From Ophiura sarsii (lineage: Eukaryota; Echinodermata; Ophiuroidea; Amphilepidida; Ophiuridae): a stretch of 64,000 bases of DNA. The notes beneath the pieces were generated by a model that was not told the DNA's origin, did not search any database, and saw only the letters and a list, made by a program, of their open reading frames with translations. The stretch covers positions 50,820,639-50,884,638 of the forward strand of contig CM069455.1 in NCBI GenBank assembly GCA_035610835.1, read 5' to 3'. The translations under genes were made by a program, and so were the position numbers. Positions 43,841 through 55,479 of this stretch are shown one piece after another. How positions within the stretch are numbered: the first letter of the stretch is position 1; every line of letters starts with the position of its first letter.

Positions 43841-44402
43841 AGGTGTTGGTCTAACATGTCTTGTGTGTGTGCTTCGCTAGTACAGTGTACATTGGTGTTA
43901 TAATGCATTGAATGGGAGCCGTGGGTTCACAATTGGTGAAGGTAATATGGGACAGCCAGCATGACGGTATGCAAATGTCTTAAAGGTCCCGTATTACCCA
44001 CCCCTACCCTACTTTTTGTTTTTTTGTTGTAGCAATGTACCATTTTTGTACCAATATACTCCATGCATTATTATCTCTTAAATGGATCACTGGACCATTA
44101 TTTATGGTTTTTGAACAGTTACTCTTTAAATAAATATGTCAAATAACTTTTCATACCAAAACAATGTCCTCAAAACAATGTCCCATATTACCTTCACGTG
44201 TAGGTAAGATGGGACATTTATGATAACGTCAGTATTTGACAATAACAGCCGAACCAAACATAGAACGACTCTGTTTTTTATTACAATAAAGGTTTATAAA
44301 ATGTAGATTACAAATAACAAACTTTGCTTAAATTTGAGTCAGTTATTTTGTATTTTAATTATGCAAATGTCTTAAAGGTCCTGTATTACCCACACCTACC
44401 CT
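43720..44402 (+). repeat. Dispersed GTCCCGTATTACC copies
   Basis: GGTCCCGTATTACC(C/T)AC followed by CCTACCCT occurs near 43,722, 43,738, 43,986 and 44,376 (last with one change), with GGGACA/TGTCCC partial copies near 43,950, 44,180 and 44,213. I cannot assign it. The rest of 43,841-44,399 is unrecognised. Confidence 0.55.
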
Positions 44403-44730
44403 ATGTAAAACGCGTTGAGTTTGCGATGTTCAAATAGCTCATGGAATAGATCTGTATGTGAAACGCGTAGAATTTGCGATGTTAAAATAGTTCATGGAAT
44501 AGATCTGTATGTGAAACGCGTAGAATTTGCGATGTTCAAATAGTTTACGATGATTTCTCGTATAGAGCTTATATAGATCTCTATGTAAAACGCGTTGAAT
44601 TTGCGATGTTCGAATAGCTCATGGAATAGATCTGTATGTGAAACGCGTAGAATTTGCGATGTTCAAATAGCTCATGGAATAGATCTGTAAGTGAAACGCG
44701 TAGAATTTGCGATGTTCAAATAGCGTGATG
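44403..44730 (+). repeat. 54-bp tandem repeat, about six copies
   Basis: Unit GTGAAACGCGTAGAATTTGC, GATGTTCAAATAGCTCATGG, AATAGATCTGTAT. One unit is interrupted by about 15 bp near 44,550. Confidence 0.85.
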
Positions 44731-44954
44731 TGTCGTCCCCGTTATATCCTATTCTATATGGAATAGCGCTATATGTGAAACGCTGAAATGTAAAAAAACA
44801 GCAAATACACCAAATTCAAGGACTTATATCTCATTAATTAATCAGAATTGAGGTCTGTAACTTGGGATATTGAAAGAGCACGATACAATATTACTAAAAA
44901 CCGATTTTCTCAAAAATTCATAATCTCTCGAATTACATCAGTATGTGATGAGAC

Positions 44955-45340
44955 CGACGATTTGTATAGCGCCCTACACAGATCACAGCGTTTTATAATC
45001 AAGAAAAACATCTACAAAAATACATAAATTACAGCCAAAACTATACATTGTACATAAATAAATGAACATGAAAAATCAAACAAAATAAAAACAGTCAAAC
45101 AAGTGAGTTTTTAAGCAGTTTTTGAAAACGCTAATTGTTTTGGCGTGCCTCATGCTGACGGGAGGAGAATTCCATAGACGTGGTCCTGCTACTTGAAACG
45201 CTTTATCTCCAGTACATGTTCTTGTTCTTGGTATCAAGAGGAGTGTGGTATCCCGTGACGATCTAGTAGCATATGTTGGCTCATTGAAAGTTACGGATCG
45301 TCAGCCAATAAGGACGACGTAACTATGGGCACTAGATGTA
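44955..45340. repeat. Possible dispersed repeat with TATAGCGCC start
   Basis: TGTATAGCGCCCTACACAG, an A-rich stretch, then GAGTTTTTAAGCAGTTTTTG and GGAGGAGAATTCCATAGACG. This resembles, from memory, a widespread marine-invertebrate repeat, and a similar GAGTTTTTAAAGACGT string occurs at 11,250. Neither boundary is defined. 45,341-45,559 is unrecognised. Confidence 0.3.
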
Positions 45341-45748
45341 CAATAACACCTAATTTGTCAACATCGTCGATAACCAAAGGAAATTGAATAGGGGGTGTTG
45401 CTGTTTTAATCCATATATTATAGTTCTTTTGGAGAATAACAAAAATCTCTGAACGTTATGTTGTTGAATGGGAGGCCTTAGTTTAAAGCTGGTTAACAAA
45501 GGTGTAGTGCAATTTACGAATAAACAAACAAACAAATACAGAAACCATTACAACTCGGTTGTCTGCTAAGTCAGTAGATAGCACCCATATATATATTATT
45601 GCATTCATCACTTAGATATAACCCAATTGTATCGCTTTCTTCAGTAGATAAACACCCGGCGTTACATTTCTATCTTCAGTAGATAGTAGGCCTACCCATA
45701 TATTACATTACTATATCTTCAGTTGATAACCGTATGTTATATTGCTAT

Positions 45749-46516
45749 AGATGCATTACTTGATAATCGTAAACTATGTGATACAGGTATTTTCTCTTGG
45801 CCATCAGGTATAAAAGGGATATTTGATCCCATCGATAGATCAGATATATGTAATAAACCTAATTTTGCATTACACCAAGTAATTTTAATTCAATTATTAC
45901 CTTTAACCTGGAATCTTTGGTTTAATATATTAGTAATTTTCAAACTAAATTGAGGTCTTATTGTCTATTAAAAAAAATCATTTTCTCCTGAGAATTACAT
46001 TGTTATGTTCAACCGATCTACTCGAAATGTCTTCACCAAATTAAGAATTAGTGCTCACAAAGTAATGATTGAGAAAGGTAGACATGTTACACCCAAAATC
46101 CAACCTCAGGACAGAATCTGTATATTTTGTGATTTGAGTTTGGTTGAGGATGAATTTCACTCTATAATGAAATGTCCATTTTACTCTACTTTACGTAATA
46201 ACCTCTTAAGTAAGCTTTCCGACATTTACAATTTAGACTCAATGTCTAATAATGAGGTTTTCACGAGAATCATGGGTGTATATGACTATGACTATGCATT
46301 TGAGGCTCGACAATCATTGGATATCTACGTACGACAAATCTGTTTGCTCCTAGCAGTATTACTAGTATATTTTTATATTAACATATTTTTATATTTAAGT
46401 ATTAATACTTTTGTTGTTTTTGTTTTGTTTTAAACTTGTAGTTTTAGTTGATGCTTTATGTATTTTGTTTTGATTATACCTGTTTGTTTGGTGATATCAA
46501 TAAAACACTTTGAACT
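45749..46516 (+). mobile_element. 5'-truncated LINE insertion with 8-bp target duplication
   Basis: The direct repeat ATTGCTAT flanks it (45,741-45,748 and 46,517-46,524). The 3' end is AATAAAACACTTTGAACT with a polyadenylation-like AATAAA. The coding tail is described at 45,955-46,433. Confidence 0.7.
45955..46433 (+). pseudogene. LINE reverse-transcriptase C-terminal zinc-knuckle domain
   Basis: Reads KLRISAHKVMIEKGRH, then CIFCDLSLVEDEFHSIMKC, a C-x2-C...H...C arrangement, and PFYSTLRNNLLSKL. This is the C-terminal pattern of many LINE proteins of marine invertebrates. Homology starts before the ATG at 46,005 (REN-type sequence upstream), and the RT core is missing. The last part becomes Leu/Phe/Tyr-rich from AT-rich DNA. 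Confidence 0.75.
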
Positions 46517-46640
46517 ATTGCTATCTTAAGTAGATAGTATACGAATATATTAAATTGCTATCTTCAGATAACATATGCTATGTTGCTATTTTCAGTAGAT
46601 AGCATTCATGAAGTATATATTACATGTTTATCTTCACCTG

Positions 46641-48617
46641 AGCATAATATCCATATAAACAGAACCGTGAGTGAATTTACCCCTATTATTAGTGTTATTG
46701 GTGTGCAACAGTTTCTATACGTATAAATAATATATGGACTCGGACAAACTGGCGAGAACTAAATTAACAAAGACATTAAAAATACACTGTCTCGAACCCG
46801 GTCCCTCTCGCTGTTTCAACCTTAATTAGGACCAGTCGGGATATATATGAGAAAAAACGACATATTTACAAAAGATTAAAAATAAATAATGTTTATTTAC
46901 AAAAGGCCTATGCCTTTTCAAAGATATGGACAACCCGTTCGACCCCTAGTTATCATCCTTGCATGGGCGGACCTCGAACTGGAACTAGAGTAATTCGTCT
47001 ATCATGTGCACCATGTGTAGGAAGACTGCCTTGAGCACTCGTAAAAAATAACTCCTTTCCCCTCTGAGAGCTAACTATACACCAACTACAATTTAAATGA
47101 AGTTATATTTCTTGTTTTATTCACCCATTTTTGTATCAAATGACCACGAAAGTGACTCAAAACACGTAAACCAATGACTAGAAAAAAAGTAAAAGTTTAA
47201 TCCCCTTTTCAGTTGGTGTAATTGTCTCTGAGAAGGAGCTTTATTTTTATTTAAGTCTTACGTTTTTATTTGTTTATTTTATTCAAATGAAGAGTGATCG
47301 ATTGATGATAATTAATTATACACACACAGTTTATCGATTCTAGACCAATACTTTTTAAAGTTCATTGTGCAGGGGCGATTGAAATGGAAATTTAAGGCAT
47401 AAACGGCCTATTATGGCTTGTTTAGGGAATCATTGGTTGTTAAGAAAGTGACCTACTGAATACTACCATGAGATTTATATGCAGTTCAATGAGTCTAGCA
47501 CTGGGGATCTGCCTCCACGAGTCATTTGTATTGACGGTGAATCAATTGCAACACATTTCTTTTTTTAAGTATCTTAAAGACAAGTTACCTCATTTAAAAA
47601 AGGCCATCTAGATCTTGGCACACAAACAAATGCCGCTAAAAAGATCGCTAAAACTGAGTGGCTTACGGGAAACAAATTATAGACAAATTATGTTGTATCT
47701 CTTATAAAAGCATACATTAGCCTATTTCAAATTAAATAATCCCGAAGTTAAGATCAATATAATCGTCGGACTCGAGGTATTTTAGGCCAATTATAATTCA
47801 CTCTTCTGTGTTTAGGCGTACTGTTTTCCGCCCGCGTCCAAAAATAAGAATGCCAAATATTTAATTATTTTATTTTTATTTAGGATTTTATGAAATTAAT
47901 CATGTAGTTATAACATAATTAAATACGGACCTCGATATTGGTTGCGATCACTTGTTTCAGTATAAAGGAATAAAAGATAGAAATCTCGTCCCTTTTCCAA
48001 ACATGAAACTGTTAACTCATAATCATTTTAAATCGATATCCTTATCATGCTTATTGCCAAGTAGCTAGCTTTGATTATGCTTCTAAAATTATTCAATCAA
48101 ATAACCTTGTCAGTCCCGAACTCGTCCGTTCGTAGCTATCTGACGATTCAGAGAATCAAGTGCCTCCGTGTCACACTTTAGTACACAGAGCTGAATACAG
48201 CATGCTAAGACGAATGACTGCGGATTTACGAGCGATTAGCTGCATACCTGAGAACAATACCAGTAAATATTCCTAAAAGGAACTCGCGTTTGTTTCCTTA
48301 AAAATATTCATGATCAATGGGATCCGAACTGGAGGTGGCAACTCCATTCAATAGCAGCACAAAGGCACACATTAGTGAGTTCGCCGTAAATTCAATAGAG
48401 TAGTGTTGCTAAAACAGTATTTACTGCATTAGATTTAGGTATTGATTCTTTATTTTGGTTAATTAAAGCTAATTAGCACACGATTTTAATTTACCAACAG
48501 CGATATTCTTATCGAGGAGACAATACCCCACATGTCTATACCAATGGCATGCTCCAACATGATAGGGGTAACGGAATGTCTTACGGGAAGCACTTTTTTC
48601 GGGTTTTACACTGTACC
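46641..48617. other. No recognisable gene
   Basis: Unique AT-rich sequence. A B-box-like CGGGTTCGAG occurs at about 46,790 (minus) without a matching A-box. Nothing else is supported. Confidence 0.4.
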
Positions 48618-48762
48618 ATTAGTGCCTACGCTGGTTTGATAGTGACATCATCAACAGTGAATGTAATATCCGAAAGGTGATCAATAAATCGCGAAGAAGC
48701 TGCAATAAAAAACTCAGTTTTTGCTTAATTACACATTCATTAAACATTTAATGCTTTCCAAA

Positions 48763-49251
48763 TTAAAAGAAGTTTGAAATGAATTCTGGACTCTTCCACA
48801 GGCGTTCCAGCTTCCAGAATGCACACCAAGCCAGTGACTTTCTTCTTTTAAGGTCGCTTGAACCAGATGCCATCATAGAGCCGAGATATCTGAAATCTGA
48901 CACATGGTTGATGGTATCACCATAGACTTGAAGTGTTTGATGGGGGTTGCAGTTAATAGCCATGTACTCTTACTTAGGTGTGCTAATGACGAGACCGAGG
49001 TCGGCTGCAGCTGCCGCCGCTGTTCTGGTTAGGTGGGCGGAATTGAAGATTCCAATAAGCAACTTGGCCAGGTGACGACTGGAGCTACGAGGATGTTTTA
49101 ACACTCCCGAATCTAGCTCTGATGTGGCCTTTTTTAGTAGGTAGTCGACCAATATAACAAAATAATGAAAAAGGAGCCAAAACATCTCCCTGCAAAATTC
49201 CTGTGGAGATATTAAATGAGAAATTTGACGGGACATGTTCAGACGGGACAT
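48763..49251 (-). pseudogene. RTE-like LINE reverse-transcriptase fragment
   Basis: Recognisable pieces in shifting frames: QGDVLAPF, VILVDYLLKKATSELDSG, AAAADLGLVISTPK, then YMAINCNPHQTLQVYGD and FRYLGSMMASGSSDLKRRKS with AWCAFWKLERLWKSP. This matches the region after the catalytic core in RTE-type proteins (LGS, then a tryptophan-rich helix). An in-frame stop lies between the PK and YMA parts. Confidence 0.7.
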
Positions 49252-49539
49252 GTTCAGAACAGGATCAAATATGACTCCAAGATTCCTTAGTGCCTACGCT
49301 GGTTTGATAGTGACATCATCAACAGTGAATGTAATATCCGAAAGGCGACCAATAAATCTCGAAGAAGCTGCAATAAAAAACTCAGTTTTTGCTTGATTAC
49401 ACATTCATTAAACATTTAATGCTTTCCAAATTAAAAGAAATTTGAAATGAATTCTGTCATGAACGGGTAGCCAGTGCATCATCATCATCATCAACCGTCG
49501 GCTGCAGAGCAGGCGACTACAAGATTTTTTCATGCACGA

Positions 49540-50583
49540 CGATCAGTAGACAGTGCGGCAATCTGTTTTTCTTGGATTAGGATCACTGTGAGAAAAAAGA
49601 ATGTTTGTGTCATCAGCAAAGATTATGAAAAGGAAAGTGGGTGAGGAGAGGGGGAGATCATTTATGTAAATCAAAAACAAAAGCGGCCCAAGTATAGAGC
49701 CCTGTGGCACTCCGCACACTATATTACCTTCACAAGAGGTTCTTTGGTTGTAGACAACGTGCTGTTTCCTATCAGAAAGATAGGTTTCAATCCAAGTATT
49801 TGCATGACCTCTGATACCGTAATTATTTAGTTTGTGGAGAAGAATATCATGATTAAGGGTATCAAATGCCTGAGGTCAAGAAAAATACCAAGACAGTGCA
49901 ATTTGTTGTCTAGATCGTTTGTGATGCTGCAATAAAGATCGTTTATAGCCATGTATCTTGATCTTTTAGCCATGAAGCCGTATTTATATGGGCTAAGGAT
50001 ATTATTGACAGAAATGAAGTCATAAAGGCGTACATAGACAATTTTTTCCAGTATTTTTGAGATGGAAGGAAGAATAGAAATCGGCCTATAATTGCTGAAC
50101 GATTTATTGTCCCCTGATTTAAAGATTGGAGTAACTTTGGCTATTTTAAGTTGTGATGGTACTACTCCTGTGGCCAGTGACCTGCTAAAGATGTGTGAAA
50201 GGATAGGTGCGATATCATCGATAACGGCTTTTAATAATCTGCTACTGATATTATCAAAACCACAACTATTACTTTGTTTAAGTTTATTCGTAATGTCTAG
50301 AATTTCTTCAGCAGTAGTTGGTTTTAGGAACATGCTATTTTTTTTGGTTAACCGACTTTAGAGGAGACGTGTAGTCATCATCAGGATTAGAAATTTTACT
50401 CGCAAGATTAGGGCCTATATTAGTAAAAAATTGGTTGAAATTATTCGCAATATCACTTGAGTCAGTTATTTTATTACCGTCTTTATCTTTAAAAAAGTCT
50501 GGTAATTTTGAACGTTTATTTCTACCCAGAAGATTATTTAGTGTTCTCCATGTGTCTTTCATATTACATTTATTTGTTCTACC
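49540..50583 (-). pseudogene. LINE reverse transcriptase, frame-broken
   Basis: The minus strand gives MKDTWRTLNNLLGRNKRSKL and FNQFFTNIGPNLASKI, a frame break near 50,334, then SNSCGFDNISSRLLK and SNYRPISILPSISKILEKIV. A second break near 49,855 is followed by NHDILLHKLNNYGIRGHAN, CGVPQGSILGPLLFLIYIND and the catalytic FADDTNI region. It stops after HSDPN near 49,570. This is a jockey/CR1-like RT, truncated at both ends. Confidence 0.8.
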
Positions 50584-51996
50584 AAAGTGGTAGGCCAGCT
50601 CTAACCTTAACCCCAACCCTAACTCTAATCCAAGTAATCCTATTCAAGCATTGGCAAATCAGCGAACTCAATATAATCGGCATCATTACACCTGCGTGAA
50701 TTAGACTATAAGGCAGTCCATAGTTGAAAGCATTTTTTTACTGATTTATGTTAATTTACGTTCCATAATCAATATACTTAATAGCTTGGTAATTCCTATC
50801 TCTTTTTAGGAGAGTTTTCCATTATGCTTCACTGCCAAATCATGCTAATTACTTGTATATCAGCGATTTAGCTATTGGCCTGTTATAAATTCTCCAATTC
50901 CCAGATTAGGCAGGCCAGTGGTGTCCTAAAACATGTGGCCGTGCTTAAGTCAACACTGGCAGCAGATACAGCCATTGAACAGACACCCTATGGCATCATG
51001 GTCTTTGGTCTGGAGCGTTGAGACATTGGAACATAATGCAAAATTGTATGCATCCAATAGCTTTCACAAATTTCAACTCATCAAACTGTTAACATTTTTC
51101 AAATATACTGACAGGTTCCAATTTCATGATTTCAATTTCCTATATGCTGTCATGGTGACATGTTGTCATGGTGATAACATGTCCAACAAAGTTTCTGGTT
51201 GGCTATATAATACCTTATTATTCAAATAAAAGGTATACACTGCTGAACGTCAATTTCAAAATACTCCCTGTTTAATATCAGTGAATCCTATTGCCAACCA
51301 CTTCCCATGCGAAATTTATTTCAATGTTATTCCAAAAATAACATAATTTGACTGATGTTTTTTTTTCTCTTCACATCTATTATTTAATTTCCCTCCACCT
51401 GGACCCTCTCCCAACATTCACCCCAACATCCATCCCCTCAAACACAGAGAATAATTCCCGCAATTCCGATTTACCTCAGCAATATCTAGTAAAAGTCCTA
51501 GCACTTCCCTTTCAAAATGTACAAGTACTATAAGTCCGAATTGCCAGTTAAATCTGAGATCCGATATTATTTGTGACAATCCCACCAAATAAAAATGGGT
51601 AATTCCAATTTTGGATTCCGAAGTCAGAATTAATACCCTGTCATGGAGCCTCCCCCTTCGTAGGAAACAGTATTGTGTCATTGACATCCCCATATCTTGC
51701 AGAATATAAGAGGTATGTTTGTCAAGACTAGAACAAACAACTCCCTCAGGGGACAATTCTTATAATTATAATTCAAATAAAGATGACATATGATACTTTC
51801 ATTGGTACATATTTGTTATTTTTGCAGTAACTCAACCATCCTAAAACAAATCAGAGCCACACCCCGAGGTGATAGATTTTGTATAGGTCACGACACGTAT
51901 ACACCCACTTACCAAGGCTTTTGTACACCAAAATTTAAAGTCATATCAGGGGTGTGCCAGTGAGCTTGCCGATCGGGTCCACTTTTAAATTAACAT
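50584..51996. other. No recognisable feature
   Basis: Unique sequence. AACCCTAAC-like words at about 50,605-50,630 are too few and irregular to be telomeric. Confidence 0.4.
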
Positions 51997-52296
51997 TTGG
52001 TCAGCATAGAACTGGTGGCGCTATACCGATCAGGCGTGATTATAGCAGACGACACGACGCTGGCCACGCGTCTCTCAGACGACCCAATTATGTCAACGGG
52101 AGTGCACTATTTTGAATTATTTTAACAGTCATCGCCCGGTTAACGATGACAATTCTTCTAATTATGATGAATTTGTCAAAATGATAAGATTAACATTCGC
52201 GATTACGTGTTATTTATTACGTATTCAACATTTAGGTTTCGCGTGGCCACCATCGTCTATGTAAAACCACAGCGCCCTCAAATCTATGCTGACCAA
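51997..52296. mobile_element. 300-bp MITE with TTGGTCAGCATAGA ends
   Basis: TTGGTCAGCATAGA at 51,997 and TCTATGCTGACCAA ending at 52,296 are exact inverted repeats, each followed inward by a TGGCGCT/AGCGCC match. AT on both outer sides could be a 2-bp target duplication. Confidence 0.65.
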
Positions 52297-53682
52297 ATAT
52301 TACGTTAAACCTGGTTGAACATTGTTAAACGAGTTAAACGCCGGTCACCGACACATTCCGATGATTACCATAATTTATGTAATTTATGCAAACGGAACCG
52401 TTTTCGCTACGTGTGTTAGTATACGACTTTTCTATCCCAAAATTAATAGTATCCCTGGTCATATTGTGAGATCTTTTCCAAGTTAATCCCTTTATTCTTG
52501 ATATTTACTTTGGTAGCAGATTTTCTTGCAAATTTTCGTTTTTGATCATAATTCGTAAACAGATCTTCCAAGTTACAGAGCGATATAATTCCTAATTACT
52601 TCAAAATCATGTTTTGAAAAGGTTAAAATAAAATTATTTTACTGAGTGTCTTTTGTTCGTAAATGGATTTTCATGGTTTGGCACCGTATTATACCGCCGT
52701 TTGCAGTCGCAACTTTACACAGGTGAACGCAATAGTATGGACTGATTTATGATACATATCGGAACAAATTCCTTAAATTGGAAGCAGATTTCCATTATGA
52801 TTTAGTAAAGTTCTGTGATGGTTTTTCACATAAGATACAGTCAAGATAGATTTGTGAGTCCAGGAAAGTATTTTCTGATAAATCAATTTTCATTTTAAGA
52901 GACAAAACATATGTGTAACAAGTTGACAGAGATCACATAATATTGTTCTAATTCATGTATTTCATAACTTCGTTATGTTCTGCGGGTGGGATGGGATTGT
53001 GGGTGGGGAAGTGGGAGTGGTAACTCAACTTACTTTTAAAAGAGGTTAATGTCAAGTAAACGGGAGGGAGAAGATTGCAACAGATTAACGTGAAAATAAT
53101 TGAAAAAGGATTTACGCCAAAAATATTATCATGGCTATAGCATCTTCACTTTCCTAAAAATGGACAAACGTAATTCTTGTTTACGCTTTTGAAAATACTA
53201 TATGAATAATTACGCGCTCAGACATGTAGCGTTAGTATTATACAGACCACATCAGTAGGTTACAGTTTTTAAAAGTGCCACATTAAGACAAAATCGGCTT
53301 TAGATTTTTTTAAAAATCACGTTTCATGTACTGATAATTTCGATTTATGTGATTACGTGCAGCCACCTGCTGCTGATGAGGCGGTTTTAGAAACGATGAC
53401 CTCACAATACCGCGTATGGCTATCCCAACAGCACTTTCGACACAAACGCCTGGCAATTGTATGGTCAATAGACAAATAGAGGTATAACCTCTTCGGACAA
53501 AAATGTTTGTTCACATTTTAAGGATTGACAGTTGAAACAATCCGACAGACATTCCAGGGGTGTTAGGAAGTATATGTTGACAGAGTGGTTCAGGATGAAA
53601 GAGTTTTAAGGGTTGCCCATGACTATAGGCACATGTGAGAAAGGGAGCGGAATTAGGCCTCTTTATCATTAATGACAATTAA
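52297..53682. other. No recognisable feature
   Basis: AT-rich unique sequence without tandem repeats, TIRs or coding signal that I can identify. Confidence 0.4.
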
Positions 53683-54568
53683 GGGTACTGCACCACGATA
53701 GAATTTGTCTATAGAATTTCCTAATATTCACTGTGAACAAAGTTTGAAAGATTATAAAAAAGAATCTTGAATACAAAATGGGGGTCACCGATTTAGTTTT
53801 TGAGCTACAGCCATTTCAAAACACGTGTCTTTAGCCAATTTTGACTACTATTTAGTACATACACAATTCAATGGAAATAGGCTGAACATTTTTGTATTTA
53901 AAACAAAACTGCACCACCAATTATTTTTTTTGTTGTTGTTGATAGTTTGCCCATGGCGATGACCTGTCCTGTCTGTCCTCTCGGACCTTCTGAGCATTTG
54001 GAGTTTTAAATTCATCCTTTTTAATTGTAAAAAAGAACGCCTGTCATCCCCATTAAATTTGTCCCGGATTTAATATGCTAATCAAGTTTACAGCACAACA
54101 AGAACAGCTAATCAAAATTCCCGCTATTATCTTCACGCTGAATCAGAGAGATCAATAGGAGTTACTGCAACAATGGAAATGGGCACTTTTCATCTGTAAG
54201 CACATACCACGACAACAATACTTTATCGATTTTAACAAACAAGGTGTCAAAATCACCGTAATTGAATTTTCCGTCTCCTGGTATTTTCATTTTTAGAATA
54301 TGAGTAATAATTTTAAAATTATAGGTGCTTTTACAATAGCCGAGTTACTTTTTTTGCTGTCTTTATAAGAGGCACTTACAGAACCAGCGTGTAAATCGTT
54401 CGCACACTTACTTGTTTAGCGTACACCTTCACGCGGATGGCATGAGAGTCGAATACTATAAATTTACGCGCGCGTTTCTTACTTGAAGTGACGCTCGCAT
54501 TTTCGAGTCAAAAAATCAGCTGGCACTGTGCCAGCGGCACTCCGCATCGCTGCCGTAGTGCAGTACTC
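53683..54568. mobile_element. TTAA-flanked TIR element (GGGTACTGCACCACGG family), copy 2
   Basis: Left end GGGTACTGCACCACG and right end CGTAGTGCAGTACTC, with TTAA at 53,679-53,682 and 54,569-54,572. It is inverted relative to copy 1 at 10,617-12,989: the GCTGGCACTGTGCCAGC palindrome is here at the right end. 886 bp, no ORF. The TTAA target points to a piggyBac-type mechanism. Confidence 0.8.
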
Positions 54569-54679
54569 TTAATGGAACAATAACATTGATTAAACGCTAG
54601 CAGCGTCACAGTTTGATTTGATAACTCGGTAAACAAACATAGGAAGTGGGGCAAACTATACATTTTCGGATTCTTGTGC

Positions 54680-55070
54680 TCAAACGAACAATTTTGTATG
54701 CTTTTGAAATATTGCCCCTCTTTCTGGCGGCCATATTTTAATTTGTGCCCTCACCAATTCCATCCACACTTTCGCGGATAAATCCACCAAGAAACGATCG
54801 GGATCATTCGAGATGACCCTGATAACTGGCAGTGATTTGATGCCATGGGGCAAATAGAACGGTGTGATTGTCAATCTCAGCATGCCTGACTACGTTACAT
54901 AGGAAGCACCGGAATTGGACCTTATCGGGACAAACTCTCGCTTGATGGTCCAAATGACATCTGGGATCGTTTGGAGGAGGCTGACTATTGTAGTATAAAA
55001 CTACCTGCGCTTCGATTAGCTTTGAACAAGCCAAAGCCTCTGAGTCTGCACCATTAGGTAGCTGGAACAA
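54680..55070 (-). other. Unassigned minus-strand coding-like region, frame-broken
   Basis: Two overlapping frames: one reads LPNGADSEALACSKLIEAQV and CPDKVQFRCFLCNVVRHAEI, the other IRVISNDPDRFLVDLSAKVW and IWPPERGAIFQKH. Together they look like one protein with a frame shift near 54,880. Cysteine spacing is not a motif I recognise. A mobile-element origin is likely. The 41-bp repeat next door is an amplification of its N-terminal end. Confidence 0.3.
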
Positions 55071-55405
55071 GCCAAAGCCTCTGAGTCTGCACCATTAGGT
55101 AGCTGGAACAAGCCAAAGCCTCTGAGTCTGCACCATTAGGTAGCTGGAACAAGCCAAAGCCTCTGAGTCTGCACCATTAGGTAGCTGGAACAAGCCAAAG
55201 CCTCTGAGTCTGCACCATTAGGTAGCTGGAACAAGCTAAAGCCTCTGAGTCTGCACCATTAGGTAGCTGGAACAAGCCAAAGCCTCTGAGTCTGCACCAT
55301 TAGGTAGCTGGAACAAGCCAAAGCCTCTGAGTCTGCACCATTAGGTAGCTGGAACAAGTCAAAGCCTCTGAGTCTGCACTTTTAGGTCAGAACAAGCCAA
55401 CGCCT
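55022..55405 (+). repeat. 41-bp tandem repeat, about nine copies
   Basis: Unit GGAACAAGCCAAAGCCTCTG, AGTCTGCACCATTAGGTAGC, T. Copies are nearly identical until the last two. The first unit overlaps the coding-like region at 54,680-55,070. As 41 is not a multiple of three, the array breaks any frame. Confidence 0.95.
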
Positions 55406-55479
55406 CTGAGCCTGCACCTAGTATTATACATGCAATTTTTGCAGTTAACAGGGCTACACTATGTTAGAGTGTTTGACCC

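Larger units (their letters stand above)
45560..46640 (+). repeat. TATCTTCAGTAGATAG minisatellite, split by a LINE
   Basis: Degenerate copies of CTATCTTCAGTAGATAG followed by CCCATATATTACATT occur before the LINE (45,565-45,748) and after it (46,517-46,640), so the LINE landed inside the array. Confidence 0.7.
48618..50583 (-). mobile_element. Scrambled LINE mosaic (jockey/CR1-like and RTE-like fragments)
   Basis: Reading the minus strand from high to low coordinates: an RT with several frame breaks (50,583-49,540), a CR1-type fragment carrying HWLPVHDRIHFKFLL then KTEFFIAASSRFIDHLSDIT (49,470-49,220), an RTE-type fragment (49,215-48,775), and a second copy of the CR1-type fragment (48,788-48,618). 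The two CR1-type copies are about 170 bp and over 90 percent alike by eye. HWLPV normally lies near the C-terminus, after the KTEF motif, so the order is rearranged. Confidence 0.75.

Noticed and set aside
46960..47010. tRNA-like CCTCGAACTGG on the minus strand
   Set aside because: Only a weak B-box resemblance, without an A-box or stems.
50600..50640. Interstitial telomere repeats (AACCCTAAC)
   Set aside because: Only two or three irregular copies; similar short words at 6978 are also isolated.
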